Positions 48,938 to 58,549 of a DNA stretch of 64,000 nucleotides are shown one piece after another. The DNA lies in assembly GCA_944388175.1 (NCBI GenBank), contig CALXHR010000007.1, positions 1 through 64,000 of the forward strand, written 5' to 3'. The translations under genes were made by a program, and so were the position numbers. Under the pieces are notes generated by a model. It ran no database searches. It saw only the letters and a list, made by a program, of their open reading frames with translations, and was not told the origin of the DNA. This DNA comes from an uncultured Gemmiger sp. (lineage in GTDB: Bacteria; Bacillota; Clostridia; Oscillospirales; Ruminococcaceae). Position 1 is the first letter of the stretch. Every line of letters begins with the position of its first letter.

Positions 48938-49768
48938 ATGGCATTGCTGCAAGTCAACTATGTTTCCCGCGCGCTGATGCGCACCGTGACGCTTCACGTC
49001 GTGCTGCCGGTGGACAAGTTCGCGTCGGAGCACGCGCCCTACCGCCCGGCGCGCGCCTTCCCCACGCTGTACCTGCTGCACGGGCTGCTGGGCAACTACA
49101 CCGACTGGGTCACCGGCACCCGCGTGCAGCGCTGGGCCGAGGCGCGCGACCTGGCCGTCGTCATGCCCAGCGGCGACAACCGTTTCTACGTCGACCAGCC
49201 CGGCACCCACGACCTGTACGGCGAGTTTATCGGCCGCGAACTGGTCGAGATCACCCGCCGCATGTTCCCGCTGTCCCCCCGGCGGGAGGATACGTTCATC
49301 GGGGGGCTTTCGATGGGCGGGTACGGCGCGCTGCGCAACGGGTTAAAGTACCACGATACCTTTGGGGCGGTGGCGGCGCTTTCCACGGCCAACATCGTCG
49401 CGCGCATGGACCGTTTTACCGACGGCGCGCCCAATTTCAACAAACGCACCGCCTACCTGGAAGGGCTGTTCGGCCCGCGCACGGGCATCCCCGGCAGCGA
49501 CGCCGACCTGGCGGCGCTGGCGCGCAAGCTGCGCGGCCTGCCCGACGAACAGCCCCGCATCTACCTGGCGTGCGGCGATGCCGACGACCTGCTGGACCTG
49601 AACGTGCAGCTGCGCGACGAACTGCGCGCCGACGGCTTTGCCGTGACCTGGCGGCAGGCCCCCGGCGGGCATGAGTGGGATTTCTGGGACAGCCAGATCC
49701 GCCAGGTCATCGACTGGCTGCCGCTGGACGGCGGCGAAAGTGGTATCAACAGCGGGCATATCCGCTGA
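48938..49768 (+). CDS. Esterase, alpha/beta hydrolase (esterase D family)
   Basis: A 276-residue hydrolase. The nucleophile elbow GLSMGGYGA places the catalytic serine at S125, LYLLHGLLGNYTDW is the oxyanion region, ACGDADDLL holds the acid and GGHEWDFW the histidine. The family includes S-formylglutathione hydrolase and acetyl-xylan or feruloyl esterases. No signal peptide, so cytoplasmic. AAAGAGGTG precedes the ATG. Confidence 0.88.
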   Translation: MALLQVNYVSRALMRTVTLHVVLPVDKFASEHAPYRPARAFPTLYLLHGLLGNYTDWVTGTRVQRWAEARDLAVVMPSGDNRFYVDQPGTHDLYGEFIGRELVEITRRMFPLSPRREDTFIGGLSMGGYGALRNGLKYHDTFGAVAALSTANIVARMDRFTDGAPNFNKRTAYLEGLFGPRTGIPGSDADLAALARKLRGLPDEQPRIYLACGDADDLLDLNVQLRDELRADGFAVTWRQAPGGHEWDFWDSQIRQVIDWLPLDGGESGINSGHIR

Positions 49769-49775
49769 CGCCCGG

Positions 49776-49804
49776 TTTACGCCGCGCCCCGCGCGTGCTA
49801 TACT
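49776..49804 (+). promoter_or_regulatory. Promoter of the flavodoxin gene
   Basis: TTTACG and TATACT with a 17-base spacer. The start codon is about 245 bases beyond the predicted start point, so the leader is long; it holds a CCCGGC/GCCGGG hairpin (50000-50017) with TTTTTG nine bases later. Confidence 0.65.
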
Positions 49805-50054
49805 AAGGGGGTACCGGAGCCATCCCCAGCACGGTCTTATTCTGCGAAAAATCAACGTCTGCTGCGTTATCGAAGCCTGGCAATGCACCATATCCCTGCG
49901 GTTTTGCGCCCTGCATCCGTTGCTTTTCAGCGAATTTTCCAGCGCTTTTGATGGATCAGATACCCCGTGGACAAGCGGCCCCCGCGCCGCCCCCTGCCGC
50001 CCGGCCCCCGTGCCGGGTGTGCGGTTTTTGCTTTTGGGAAAGGAGTTGTACCCT

Positions 50055-50528
50055 ATGGCACACAATATTTTGATCGCGTATTTTTCCGCCAGCGGCGTGA
50101 CGGCCCACGCCGCGCAGGCCATGGCCGACGCCGTCGGCGCCGATTTGTTTGAGATCCGCCCGCAGCAGCCCTACACCGCCGCCGACCTCGACTGGCGCAA
50201 CAAGCAGAGCCGCAGCTCGCGCGAGATGACCGACCCCGACGCCCGCCCGGCGATGGCCGCGCCCGCGCCCGACCTGGCGGGGTACGACACGGTGTTCGTC
50301 GGGTTCCCCATCTGGTGGGGCGTCGAGCCGCGCGTGGTGGATACCTTTTTGGAAAGTTGCGACTTTACCGGCAAAACGCTGATCCCCTTTGCGACGTCGG
50401 GCGGCAGCGGCATGCCCTACGCGCAGAACCACCTGCAGACGACCTACCCCACCCTGCCCTGGCGCACGGGCGCGCGCGTCGGCATCGACGACGCCGCCGC
50501 CTGGGCGCAGCGCGCGCTGCAGGGGTGA
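50055..50528 (+). CDS. Flavodoxin
   Basis: A 157-residue protein of the flavodoxin_4 type: ILIAYFSASGVTAHAAQAMA binds the FMN phosphate, VFVGFPIWWGVEPRVVDTFL and PFATSGGSGM are the other FMN loops. It may serve as an electron carrier or quinone/azo reductase partner. AAAGGAG precedes the ATG. Confidence 0.9.
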   Translation: MAHNILIAYFSASGVTAHAAQAMADAVGADLFEIRPQQPYTAADLDWRNKQSRSSREMTDPDARPAMAAPAPDLAGYDTVFVGFPIWWGVEPRVVDTFLESCDFTGKTLIPFATSGGSGMPYAQNHLQTTYPTLPWRTGARVGIDDAAAWAQRALQG

Positions 50529-50611
50529 CGGAACCACCCCGCCAAAACCAAACCTGCCGTCCGTGAAACGGTACGGGGATTGCCTGTTCACGGTTTGCAT
50601 GACGTTTATCT

Positions 50612-50945
50612 TGCATTGTAGGGCGGGGTCTTGACCCCGCCGCACATTATAAATTTTTTGAAAAATCGTTGGTTCGGCGGGCGTGAACGCCCGCCCTACA
50701 AACCGGCGGGAACGGGCAATTTTCCCACAAACCCCGCACGGCCGTTCACCCCTGCCGGGCGGCATCTATGCCGCCCCTACAAATAAAGGTACCACGTACA
50801 CGAACCAAAAAACGTTGCCCCGTGGCAAACGGCCACGGGCCGCATGCATGCCGCCCCTACGAACCTACCGGGAACGGCAGGTAAACGGGCAAGGCAGATG
50901 CCCGCCGCAAACCGGCACGGCGGGGTCAAGACCCTGCCCTACATT
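50612..50945. repeat. Cluster of short palindromic repeats (cluster 2)
   Basis: Between flavodoxin and nitroreductase: GTAGGGCGGGGTC/GACCCCGCCGCACATT joined by AAATTTTTTGAAAAATC to a GGCGGGCGTGAACGCCCGCC unit, then GGGCGGCATCTATGCCGCCC and GGGCCGCATGCATGCCGCCC (the last with a mismatched arm), and a final GGCGGGGTCAAGACCCTGCC. The whole 50529-51021 gap holds no supported gene. Confidence 0.85.
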
Positions 50946-50966
50946 CCACATTATCGGTAAACGCAA

Positions 50967-51003
50967 TCGCCCCCGGGGCGGCCGCACGGCCGCCCCGGGG
51001 GCG
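50967..51003 (-). terminator. Hairpin after the nitroreductase gene
   Basis: CGCCCCCGGGGCGGCC and GGCCGCCCCGGGGGCG pair across GTGC, 20 bp past the stop codon. There is no clear T-run. Confidence 0.6.
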
Positions 51004-51021
51004 TGGTTTTGCTGTGGGGTT

Positions 51022-51534
51022 TTACAGGTAGCGCACCGTTTCGGCCAGCGGTTTGCGCTGGCTGTGGGGCGGCAGCGGGCCGGCGTCCGGCGCGGCGTAG
51101 CCCAGGTCCAGCAGCATCAGCACCTGCTCGTTTGCCGGCAGGGCAAAGGCTTTGGCAGCTTCGGCCGGGTCAAAGCGGTTGAGCCAGCAGCTGTCCACAC
51201 CGGCGTTGCAGGCGGCCAGCATCATGTGGGTGGCCACAATGGCCGCATCCTCGATGCCGGAATCGCGGCCCCCGCCGGGATACTGGTAGACGTTCTCGCT
51301 GTCAAAGGCCACCAGCAGCACGGTGGGCGCGCCGTAGCGGCAGGGCGTCAGCGCATCGATTTTGGCCAGACCTTCAGGCGACTGCACGACGTAAATTTTC
51401 TGCTCCTGCAGATTTTTGGCCGTGGGGGCCAGACGTCCGGCTTCCAGAATGGCCTGCAGGGCGGCAGGATCCACCGGGCGGCCGTCATACTTTTTGCAGG
51501 CGTAGCGGCGGGCGACGACATCGGTAAATTCCAT
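51022..51534 (-). CDS. Nitroreductase family protein
   Basis: A 170-residue flavin-dependent oxidoreductase. RRYACKKYDGRPVDPAALQAIL and the following APTAKNLQEQ segment are the FMN-binding N terminus, and GVDSCWLNRF is the central motif. It reduces nitro compounds, quinones or flavins. AAAGGAGCG precedes the ATG, which lies 27 bp after phosphoketolase, so it is the last gene of that operon. Confidence 0.9.
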   Translation of the reverse strand: MEFTDVVARRYACKKYDGRPVDPAALQAILEAGRLAPTAKNLQEQKIYVVQSPEGLAKIDALTPCRYGAPTVLLVAFDSENVYQYPGGGRDSGIEDAAIVATHMMLAACNAGVDSCWLNRFDPAEAAKAFALPANEQVLMLLDLGYAAPDAGPLPPHSQRKPLAETVRYL

Positions 51535-51561
51535 GGTCAGCGCTCCTTTCCCCCCAAAAAA

Positions 51562-53928
51562 TCAGGCGTTGGGCAGGTGCCATTTCCAGTCCAAAATCTC
51601 GGGCAGGTCCTGGCCCACTTCGTGGATGTACTGCTTGTGCGCGACGAGTTTGTCGTTCATCTGCTGGATCAGGTACGCCCCGCGGTTGCCCAGCTGCGGC
51701 AGGTGCTGGATGGCGTCCTTGACGAGGTGGAAGCGGTCGATCTCGTTCTGCACGCGCATGTCAAACGGCGTCGTGATGGTGCCCTCCTCGCGGTAGCCGT
51801 GCACGCTCAAATTGCGGTTGGCGCGCTCATACGTCAATTCGTGGATCAGCGTCGGGTAGCCGTGGAAGGCGAAGATGATCGGCTTATCTTTCGTAAACAG
51901 CGCGTCGTAGTCGGCGTCCGAAAGCCCGTGCGGGTGCTGGGTGTGGGGTTCCAGCTTCATGAGGTCGACGACGTTGACGACGCGGACTTTGAGCTCCGGC
52001 AAGGCGTCGCGCAAAATGGTCACAGCGGCCAGCGTTTCCAGCGTCGGGGTGTCGCCGCAGCAGGCCATGACGACGTCGGGTTCGGCGTTCTGGTCGCTGG
52101 AGGCCCAGTCCCAGATGCCGACGCCCTGCGTGCAGTGCTTGACGGCCTGTTCCATCGTGAGCCACTGCGGGCGCGGGTGCTTGCTGGTGACCAGGACGTT
52201 GACATAGTCGCGGCTGCGGATGCAGTGGTCAAAGCAGGAGAGCAGGCAGTTGGTATCCGGCGGCAGGTAGAGCCGCACGACGTCGGCCTTTTTGTTGGCG
52301 ATGTGGTCGAGGAAGCCGGGGTCCTGGTGGGTGAAACCGTTGTGGTCCTGCTGCCAGACGTTACTGGACAGCACCAGGTTCAAACTGGCGATGCTCTGCC
52401 GCCAGGGCAGCTGGTTGCAGACTTTGAGCCACTTGGCGTGCTGCGCGACCATGGAATCGACCACGCGGATAAAACTCTCGTAGCTGGCAAAGAAACCGTG
52501 GCGGCCGGTGAGCAGGTAGCCCTCGAGCCAGCCCTCGCACAGATGCTCGGACAGCATGCTGTCCATGATGCGGCCGTCGCGGGCCAGGAACTCGTCGCCG
52601 GGCACGGTGGTGGAGTTCCAGTCGCGGTTGGTCGCCTCAAAGCATTTGTACAGCCGGTTGGACATCGTCTCGTCGGGGCCAAAGATGCGGAAGTTCTTGG
52701 CGTCGGCGTTGAGTTTGAGCACGTCGCGGATGTAGCCGCCGAGCTCGATCATATCCTGCTTTTCGACGCTGCCGGGGAACGGGATATCCACCGCGTAGTC
52801 CTTAAAATCCGGCGTGCGCAGGTCGCGCAGCAGCTTGCCGCCGTTGGCGTGCGGGTTGGCCGCAATGCGGCGGTCGCCCACGGGGGCCAGCGCCTGCAAC
52901 TCGGGGATCAGCGTGCCGTGCTCGTCAAACAGTTCCTCGGGCTTATAGCTGCGCAGCCATTCCTCCAGCTGGGCAAGGTGTTCCTCCTGGTTGGGGGTGC
53001 CGACGGTCAGGTCGATGGGCACCTGGTGCGCGCGGAACGTGCCCTCGATGGGTTTGCCGTCCACCACTTTCGGCCCGGTCCAGCCCTTGGGCGTGCGCAG
53101 CACGATCATCGGCCACTGGATGTGGCCGAGGTCCTCGCCCGCGCGGGCGCGGCGCTGGATGTCGTGGATCTCCTCAATGACAGCGTCCAGCGTCTCGGCC
53201 ATCTTCTCGTGCATCGGCAGCGGGTCGTCGCCCTCGACGAAATAGGGCTTCCACGAGCAGCCGAGGAAGAAGTGTTCGAGTTCCTCGTGCGTCATGCGGC
53301 CAAAGACCGTGGGGTTGCTGATTTTGTACCCGTTCAGGTGCAAAATCGGCAGCACGGCACCGTCGCCCACCGGGTTCAGGAACTTGTTGCTCTGCCAGCT
53401 GGTGGCCAGCGGACCGGTCTCGGCTTCGCCGTCGCCGACGGTGACAGCGGCGATGAGGTCGGGGTTATCGAACACCGCGCCGAACGCGTGCGCGATGGAA
53501 TAGCCCAGCTCGCCACCCTCGTTGATGGAGCCCGGCGTCTCGGGCGCGACGTGGGACGAGATGCCGCCGGGGAAGCTGAATTGCTTGAACAGGCGTTTCA
53601 TGCCCTCCTCGTCGCGGGAAATATTCGGGTAGACTTCGCTGTAGGTACCGTCGAGGTAGGCGTTGGCGACAAAGAAGTTGCCGCCGTGCCCCGGGCCGGA
53701 GATCAGGATCATATCCTGGTCATACTTTTTGATGGCACGGTTTAAGTGCACGTAGACGAAGTTCTGCCCCGGCACGGTGCCCCAGTGGCCGACGATCTTC
53801 TTTTTGACGTCGTCGCGGGTCAGCGGGCGGCGCAGCAGCGGGTTGTCCAGCAGGTACAGCTGGCCCGCGGCCAGGTAGTTGGACGCCCGCCAGTAGGCGT
53901 CCAGGCGCTGCAGTTCGGTTTTTTCCAT
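51562..53928 (-). CDS. xfp: Phosphoketolase (xylulose-5-P/fructose-6-P)
   Basis: A 788-residue thiamine-diphosphate enzyme, full length for the family. [37 protein letters not shown] and [19 protein letters not shown] are hallmark motifs. It splits xylulose-5-phosphate into acetyl phosphate and glyceraldehyde-3-phosphate, giving an ATP-yielding end to pentose degradation. It is downstream of isomerase and kinase genes on the same strand with short gaps. Confidence 0.96.
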   Translation of the reverse strand: MEKTELQRLDAYWRASNYLAAGQLYLLDNPLLRRPLTRDDVKKKIVGHWGTVPGQNFVYVHLNRAIKKYDQDMILISGPGHGGNFFVANAYLDGTYSEVYPNISRDEEGMKRLFKQFSFPGGISSHVAPETPGSINEGGELGYSIAHAFGAVFDNPDLIAAVTVGDGEAETGPLATSWQSNKFLNPVGDGAVLPILHLNGYKISNPTVFGRMTHEELEHFFLGCSWKPYFVEGDDPLPMHEKMAETLDAVIEEIHDIQRRARAGEDLGHIQWPMIVLRTPKGWTGPKVVDGKPIEGTFRAHQVPIDLTVGTPNQEEHLAQLEEWLRSYKPEELFDEHGTLIPELQALAPVGDRRIAANPHANGGKLLRDLRTPDFKDYAVDIPFPGSVEKQDMIELGGYIRDVLKLNADAKNFRIFGPDETMSNRLYKCFEATNRDWNSTTVPGDEFLARDGRIMDSMLSEHLCEGWLEGYLLTGRHGFFASYESFIRVVDSMVAQHAKWLKVCNQLPWRQSIASLNLVLSSNVWQQDHNGFTHQDPGFLDHIANKKADVVRLYLPPDTNCLLSCFDHCIRSRDYVNVLVTSKHPRPQWLTMEQAVKHCTQGVGIWDWASSDQNAEPDVVMACCGDTPTLETLAAVTILRDALPELKVRVVNVVDLMKLEPHTQHPHGLSDADYDALFTKDKPIIFAFHGYPTLIHELTYERANRNLSVHGYREEGTITTPFDMRVQNEIDRFHLVKDAIQHLPQLGNRGAYLIQQMNDKLVAHKQYIHEVGQDLPEILDWKWHLPNA

Positions 53929-53969
53929 AGCGTTGTGTACTCCTTTGTATAAGCGTATCCGGCTCTGCC

Positions 53970-55562
53970 TTACAGCAGGGCCTCGGCGGCGGCGCGCTGC
54001 GCCGGCAGCAACCGGCGGTAGCGGGCCAAAAATTGGTCAAACCCGGCGGCGTCGGCCGCATCGGGCGGCAGCGTGGTGCTTTCGGCCCCGGCAAACACGG
54101 CGTCCAGCCAGCTTTCCAGCGGTTCGCCGGTAGCTTCGGCGGCATAGGCGGCCAGCAGGGCCATGCCCCAGGGGCCGCCCTCGCCGGCGGCCGCGCGCAC
54201 CGTGACCGGCACGCCCAGCGCCCCGGCCAGCAGTTTTTGCCCCACGCCCGGCACTTTAAACAGCCCGCCGTGGCCCACCAGGCGGTCCAGGCGCACGCCC
54301 TCGCCCTGCAACAGCAGGTCCATGCCGGTGCGCAGCGCCGCCATGGCGGCGTACAGGCTGGCGCGCGCCAGGTTGGGCAGCGTCAGCGCGGCGTCGGGGC
54401 GGCGCGCCAGCAGCGGGCAGCCGGCGTCCAGGCCCAGCACCGGCTCGCCGGCGTAGCAGTTGTAGCTGACCAGCCCGCCCGCGTCCGGCGCGCCGGCCAG
54501 CGCCTGGCGGTAAAACAGCGCGTAGGCTTCGTCGCGGGTCAGCGGCCGGCCGGCGGCTTCGGCCATCTGGCCCAGCAGGGCCACCCAGGCGTCCAGGTCG
54601 CTGGTGCAGGTGTTCACATGCACCATGGCCACCGGGCGGCCGGTGGGCGTGGCGACCAGGTCCAGTTCGGGGTGGACGGCGCGCAGCGGGTGTTCCAGCA
54701 CCACCATGGCAAACACGCTGGTGCCGGCGCTGACGTTGCCGGTGCGCGCCGCCACGCTGCCGGTGGCGGCCATGCCGGTGCCGGCGTCGCCCTCGGGCGG
54801 GCACAGCGGCGCGCCGGGCTGCAGCGTGCCGGTGGGGTCCAGCAGCCGCGCGCCCTGCGGCGTCAGCGTGCCGGCGGGCGCGCCCGCCGGCAGCACGCGG
54901 GGCAAAATCTCCCGCAGGCACAGCGGCGCGCCGTGTTCCGCCAACAGCGCCTGCGCCGTTTGCAGGCGGGCGGCGTCATAATCGCCGGTGGCGGGGTCAA
55001 TGGGGAACACGCCCGACGCTTCGCCCACGCCCAGCACGGTTTCGCCGGTGAGCTGCCAGTGGATATACCCGGCCAGCGTCGTCAAAAAGGCGATGCGGGG
55101 GACGTGTTCCTCGCCGTCCAGCACCGCCTGGTACAGGTGGGCGATGCTCCACCGCTGGGGGATGTTGAACCCCAGCGCCGCGGTCAGCGCGGCGGCCGCC
55201 GCCCCGGTGCGGGTGTTGCGCCAGGTGCGGAACGCCGCCAGCTGGCGGCCGGCTGCGTCAAAGGGCAGGTAGCCGTGCATCATGCCGGATACCCCCAGCG
55301 CGCCCACGCGCGCCAGCGGCACGCCGTAACGCGCCTGCACGTCGGCGGCCAGGGCGGCAAAGGCGGCCTGCACCCCGGCCCAGGCGTCGGGCAGGGCGTA
55401 GGTCCACCAGCCGTTTTCCAGCCGGTTCTGCCAGGTAAAGTCGCCGCTGGCAATGGGCGCGTGGTCGGGGCCGGTCAGCACCGCTTTGATGCGGGTGGAG
55501 CCGAGTTCAATGCCCAGCGCCGTATGCCCGGCGCGGATGGCTTCGGCAATGTGTTCACACAT
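53970..55562 (-). CDS. FGGY-family carbohydrate kinase
   Basis: A 530-residue sugar kinase. [16 protein letters not shown] is the phosphate-1 motif, [13 protein letters not shown] the substrate region, [27 protein letters not shown] the phosphate-2 loop and [22 protein letters not shown] the adenosine motif. It probably phosphorylates the ketose made by the adjacent isomerase (an L-pentulose, fuculose or rhamnulose type). The exact sugar is not assigned. AGGAGG lies inside the end of the isomerase gene. Confidence 0.88.
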   Translation of the reverse strand: MCEHIAEAIRAGHTALGIELGSTRIKAVLTGPDHAPIASGDFTWQNRLENGWWTYALPDAWAGVQAAFAALAADVQARYGVPLARVGALGVSGMMHGYLPFDAAGRQLAAFRTWRNTRTGAAAAALTAALGFNIPQRWSIAHLYQAVLDGEEHVPRIAFLTTLAGYIHWQLTGETVLGVGEASGVFPIDPATGDYDAARLQTAQALLAEHGAPLCLREILPRVLPAGAPAGTLTPQGARLLDPTGTLQPGAPLCPPEGDAGTGMAATGSVAARTGNVSAGTSVFAMVVLEHPLRAVHPELDLVATPTGRPVAMVHVNTCTSDLDAWVALLGQMAEAAGRPLTRDEAYALFYRQALAGAPDAGGLVSYNCYAGEPVLGLDAGCPLLARRPDAALTLPNLARASLYAAMAALRTGMDLLLQGEGVRLDRLVGHGGLFKVPGVGQKLLAGALGVPVTVRAAAGEGGPWGMALLAAYAAEATGEPLESWLDAVFAGAESTTLPPDAADAAGFDQFLARYRRLLPAQRAAAEALL

Positions 55563-55577
55563 CGGCGGCCCCCTCCT

Positions 55578-57065
55578 TTACGCCCAGGGGTTTTCGGTCG
55601 GGTAGGGCAGGGCCTTGGGCTGGTTGTAGGCGATATCGCCGATGCCCAGGTACTTGAACACCTCGAACAGTACCTTGCCGTAATGGCCGAAGGCCACGGC
55701 GCCATGGTGCGGGTAGCGTTTCTGCACCAGAACGTGACGGTAGAAGCGGCCCATCTCCTTGATGGCGAAGATACCGATGCCGCCAAAGGAGCGGGTAGCC
55801 ACCGGCAACACCTCGCCCTCGGCGATATAGGAGCGCAGGTTGCCCTCGCTGTCGCACTGCAGGCGGTAGAATGTGATCTCGGACGGGGCAATGTCGCCTT
55901 CCAGCGTGCCGCGGGTGAAGTCGGGGTCGCTGCCGGCGGGTTCCAGCAGGCGATGCTGGATCAGCTGGTACTTGACGGCACGGTCGGCGCACAGCTTGCA
56001 GGCCGGCGTGTTGCCGCAGTGGAAGCCCATGAAGGTATCGGTGAGGGTATAGGGGAACTTGCCGGCGATCTGGTCGTTGTACAGGCTGGCGGGCACGCTG
56101 TTGTTAATGTCCAGCAGCGTCACGGTATCGCCGGAGACGCACATGCCGATGTACTCCGAGAGCGCGCCGTAGATATCGACTTCGCACGCGACGGGGATAC
56201 CGCGGGACACCAGGCGGGAGTTGACATAGCACGGTTCAAACCCGAACTGGCTGGGGAACGCCGGCCAGCATTTGTCGGCAAAGGCTACGTACTGGCGGCT
56301 GCCCTTGTGGGCTTCGGCCCAGTCCAGCAGCGTCAGCTCAAACTGCGCCATGCGGGCCAGCAGGTCGGGGTAGTAGTGCCCCTCGCCCATTTCGGCGGCC
56401 ATGTCGGCGCAGACGTCGGGGATGCGGGGGTCGTCGGCGTGCTCTTTGTAGGCGACAAGCAGGTCGAGTTCGCTGTTTTCCTCGACCTCGACGCCGAGCT
56501 CATACAGCCCCTTGATGGGCGCGTTGCAGGCAAAGAAATCCTGCGGGCGGGGGCCAAAGGTGATGATCTTGAGGTTCTGCACGCCGAGCACCGCGCGGGC
56601 GATGGGCACGAACTCGGCCATTTTGTCGGCCAGTTCCTCGGCCGTGCCGACGGGGTATTCGGGGATATAGCCCTTGAGGTGGCGCATGCCGAGATTGTAC
56701 GAGCAGTTGAGCATGCCGCAGTAGGCGTCGCCGCGGCCGTTGATGAGGTCGCCGTCGCCCTCGGCCGCCGCCACGAACATGCAGGGGCCGGCAAAGTGTT
56801 TGGCGATGAGGGTCTCGGGCGTTTCGGGGCCGAAGTTGCCCAAAAACACCGTCAGGGCGTTGCAGCCGGCGGTCTTGACTTCCTCCACCGCGGCGAGCAT
56901 GTCTTTCTCGTTTTCGACGGTGGTCTGCGCTTCAAACACGTCGAGACCTTTGGCCTTGCAGGCGGCGACGATGGCCGCGCGGCGGGCCTGGGAGAGCGTG
57001 ATGGGGAAGCAGTCGCGGCTGACCGCCACGATACCGAGCTTGACTTGCGGGATGTTTTGCAGCAT
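55578..57065 (-). CDS. L-fucose/L-arabinose isomerase family protein
   Basis: A 495-residue protein. VKLGIVAVSRDCFPITLSQ and VFLGNFGPETPETLIAKHF match the N-terminal domain of the FucI/AraA superfamily, and CEVDIYGALSEYIGMCVSGD plus FMGFHCGNTPACKL the metal-site domain. It isomerises an aldose to a ketose; members of this subgroup are annotated only as family. The tandem FGGY kinase and phosphoketolase point to a pentose. Confidence 0.85.
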   Translation of the reverse strand: MLQNIPQVKLGIVAVSRDCFPITLSQARRAAIVAACKAKGLDVFEAQTTVENEKDMLAAVEEVKTAGCNALTVFLGNFGPETPETLIAKHFAGPCMFVAAAEGDGDLINGRGDAYCGMLNCSYNLGMRHLKGYIPEYPVGTAEELADKMAEFVPIARAVLGVQNLKIITFGPRPQDFFACNAPIKGLYELGVEVEENSELDLLVAYKEHADDPRIPDVCADMAAEMGEGHYYPDLLARMAQFELTLLDWAEAHKGSRQYVAFADKCWPAFPSQFGFEPCYVNSRLVSRGIPVACEVDIYGALSEYIGMCVSGDTVTLLDINNSVPASLYNDQIAGKFPYTLTDTFMGFHCGNTPACKLCADRAVKYQLIQHRLLEPAGSDPDFTRGTLEGDIAPSEITFYRLQCDSEGNLRSYIAEGEVLPVATRSFGGIGIFAIKEMGRFYRHVLVQKRYPHHGAVAFGHYGKVLFEVFKYLGIGDIAYNQPKALPYPTENPWA

Positions 57066-57164
57066 GGGAAATACCTCCTGTTTGTTGTTTGGTTGTATCG
57101 TTGTGTTTTACTGTCTACGGCAAACGCCCGGCTTACCTGTTCACCTGCCATTCCCGGGCGGTTT

Positions 57165-57240
57165 GTAGGGGTTTGCCCCGGTTGGCCTGTTGTTTGCCTT
57201 GCTCTGTAGGGCGGGGTCTTGACCCCGCCGCGTCCGGTTG
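57165..57240. repeat. Short palindromic repeats upstream of the isomerase gene (cluster 3a)
   Basis: GTAGGGCGGGGTCTTGACCC and CGCCGC form one unit near 57207-57232, with a GTAGGGG half unit near 57162. No gene is supported from 57066 to 57906. Confidence 0.75.
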
Positions 57241-57257
57241 CCTTATGAGAACGTTTT

Positions 57258-57568
57258 TGGATAACGTTGCTGCTCCCGGCCCGGCTCTACAAGATTTGGT
57301 TTCTTCTCTTGCCATTCCCCCTTCCTTTTTGTCCGGCCAAAAAGGAAGCGAAAAAGCCGCCGCTAGTTCCGAGGCGCGGGGCACGGCCAAAGGGGCCTGC
57401 GGGCCCCTTTGGAAACCCCGGGGCTCTGCGGGGGTCGCCCGAGACGGTTTGCGTTCCTCACAAGGCAAAGGCTCTCTGTTACAATACCGTTTCTTTCCTG
57501 CCGGTACGGCTCATCCGGGCTCCCGTTCTAAAACCCCGCCCGCGTTCGCAGGCGGGCCGGTCTGCGGC
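57258..57568 (+). repeat. ~310-bp hairpin-rich dispersed repeat, copy 2
   Basis: The inverse-orientation match of 9228-9535: CTTCCTTTTTG...CAAAAAGGAAG, CCAAAGGGGCC...GGCCCCTTTGG and the GGGCTCCCGTTCTAAAACCC end are shared. Differences are scattered and include substitutions in loops. Confidence 0.85.
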
Positions 57569-57604
57569 AAACGCCTGCTTTACACATTTACCTACCGTCT
57601 CCGG

Positions 57605-57866
57605 CCGGTTTGTAGGGGCCGCATGCATGCGGCCCGTGACCGTCTGCCTTATGGTAACGTTTTTGGTTCGTGTACGCGGTACCCTTATTTGTAGGGGCGG
57701 CATACATGCCGCCCGGCAGGGGTGTGCCCCACGCGGGGTTTGCGGTTGGTTGCCCGTTTCCGCCGCTCTGTAGGGCGGGGTCTTGACCCCGCCGCACATT
57801 AAAAATTTTCAAAACCAATAATGTTCGGCGGGCATTCACGCCCGCCCTACAGGGCAGAGCAAACAA
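57605..57866. repeat. Cluster of short palindromic repeats (cluster 3b)
   Basis: Four units: GGGGCCGCATGCATGCGGCC, GGGGCGGCATACATGCCGCC, GGCGGGGTCTTGACCCCGCC, and GGCGGGCATTCACGCCCGCC joined to the previous one by an AT-rich spacer. They separate the DUF4867 gene from the isomerase gene. Confidence 0.85.
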
Positions 57867-57906
57867 TCTGCAAACCATGCCCCGTCTTCGCCGCCCGGTT
57901 TCCTGT

Positions 57907-58548
57907 TTACAGGCTGCCGGCAATGTCCAGGTTCTCCCCCGTCAGCACGGCCGCTGCGCCCTGCGCGGCTTCGGGGGCGTCGGGGTGAGCCAGCAGCCAC
58001 TTGTTGCAGCCCCACAGGTACGCGTCCTCGTCGGCGCGGGGCGCAATGTCCGGCTTGGGGCCGTTGGTGCCGGCAGGCAGCGCCACCAGCACGCGGAAAC
58101 TGCCGTCTTTCGTTGCCTGGCAGGGCGCGTAGTGCAGCGTGGTGGCGTACACCTCCACCAGCGTGCCGGCCGGCACCTTAAACGCCCGCACCTTGGCGGT
58201 GTCCAGCTTGCCGTCCACGATCTCCTCACGCCGGGCCAGCAGCAGGATGAAATCCTCGTTGGCGAGGTTATACTCGCTGTCGCGGTGGTATTCCAGGCAG
58301 TTGAGTCTGGTGTTGCGGCCGTTGCACCAGCCCAGCTGGCAGGGCATGCCGCCGAACAGATGCTCGCTGACCTGCACGGCGGCGGGCAGTTCCTGCAGCG
58401 TTTCGTCCTGCGGGCAGTAGGCGGTGCCGGCGTCGGGCAGCGGGGTGGCCGCCAGCGCGGGCAGAATTTCCGCCTTGGCGTCCTCCAGCCCCGTAACCAC
58501 ATGGCCGTAGGCCGCGAACGCGGGGTCAAAAACCGATTCGATCTTCAT
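57907..58548 (-). CDS. DUF4867 family protein
   Basis: A 213-residue cupin-like protein (PAGTLVEVYATTLHYAPC, with YHRDSEYNLANEDFILLL) that matches DUF4867, a family usually found with xylulokinase and sugar isomerase genes. It may be a sugar-processing mutarotase or isomerase-like enzyme, but no reaction is established. The start follows AAAGGAGCTG located at the end of xylB; the gap is one base. Confidence 0.8.
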   Translation of the reverse strand: MKIESVFDPAFAAYGHVVTGLEDAKAEILPALAATPLPDAGTAYCPQDETLQELPAAVQVSEHLFGGMPCQLGWCNGRNTRLNCLEYHRDSEYNLANEDFILLLARREEIVDGKLDTAKVRAFKVPAGTLVEVYATTLHYAPCQATKDGSFRVLVALPAGTNGPKPDIAPRADEDAYLWGCNKWLLAHPDAPEAAQGAAAVLTGENLDIAGSL

Positions 58549-58549
58549 C

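Noticed and set aside
57240-57600. Possible small protein gene in the repeat block before the isomerase gene
   Set aside because: Same reason: it is the second copy of the structured repeat.
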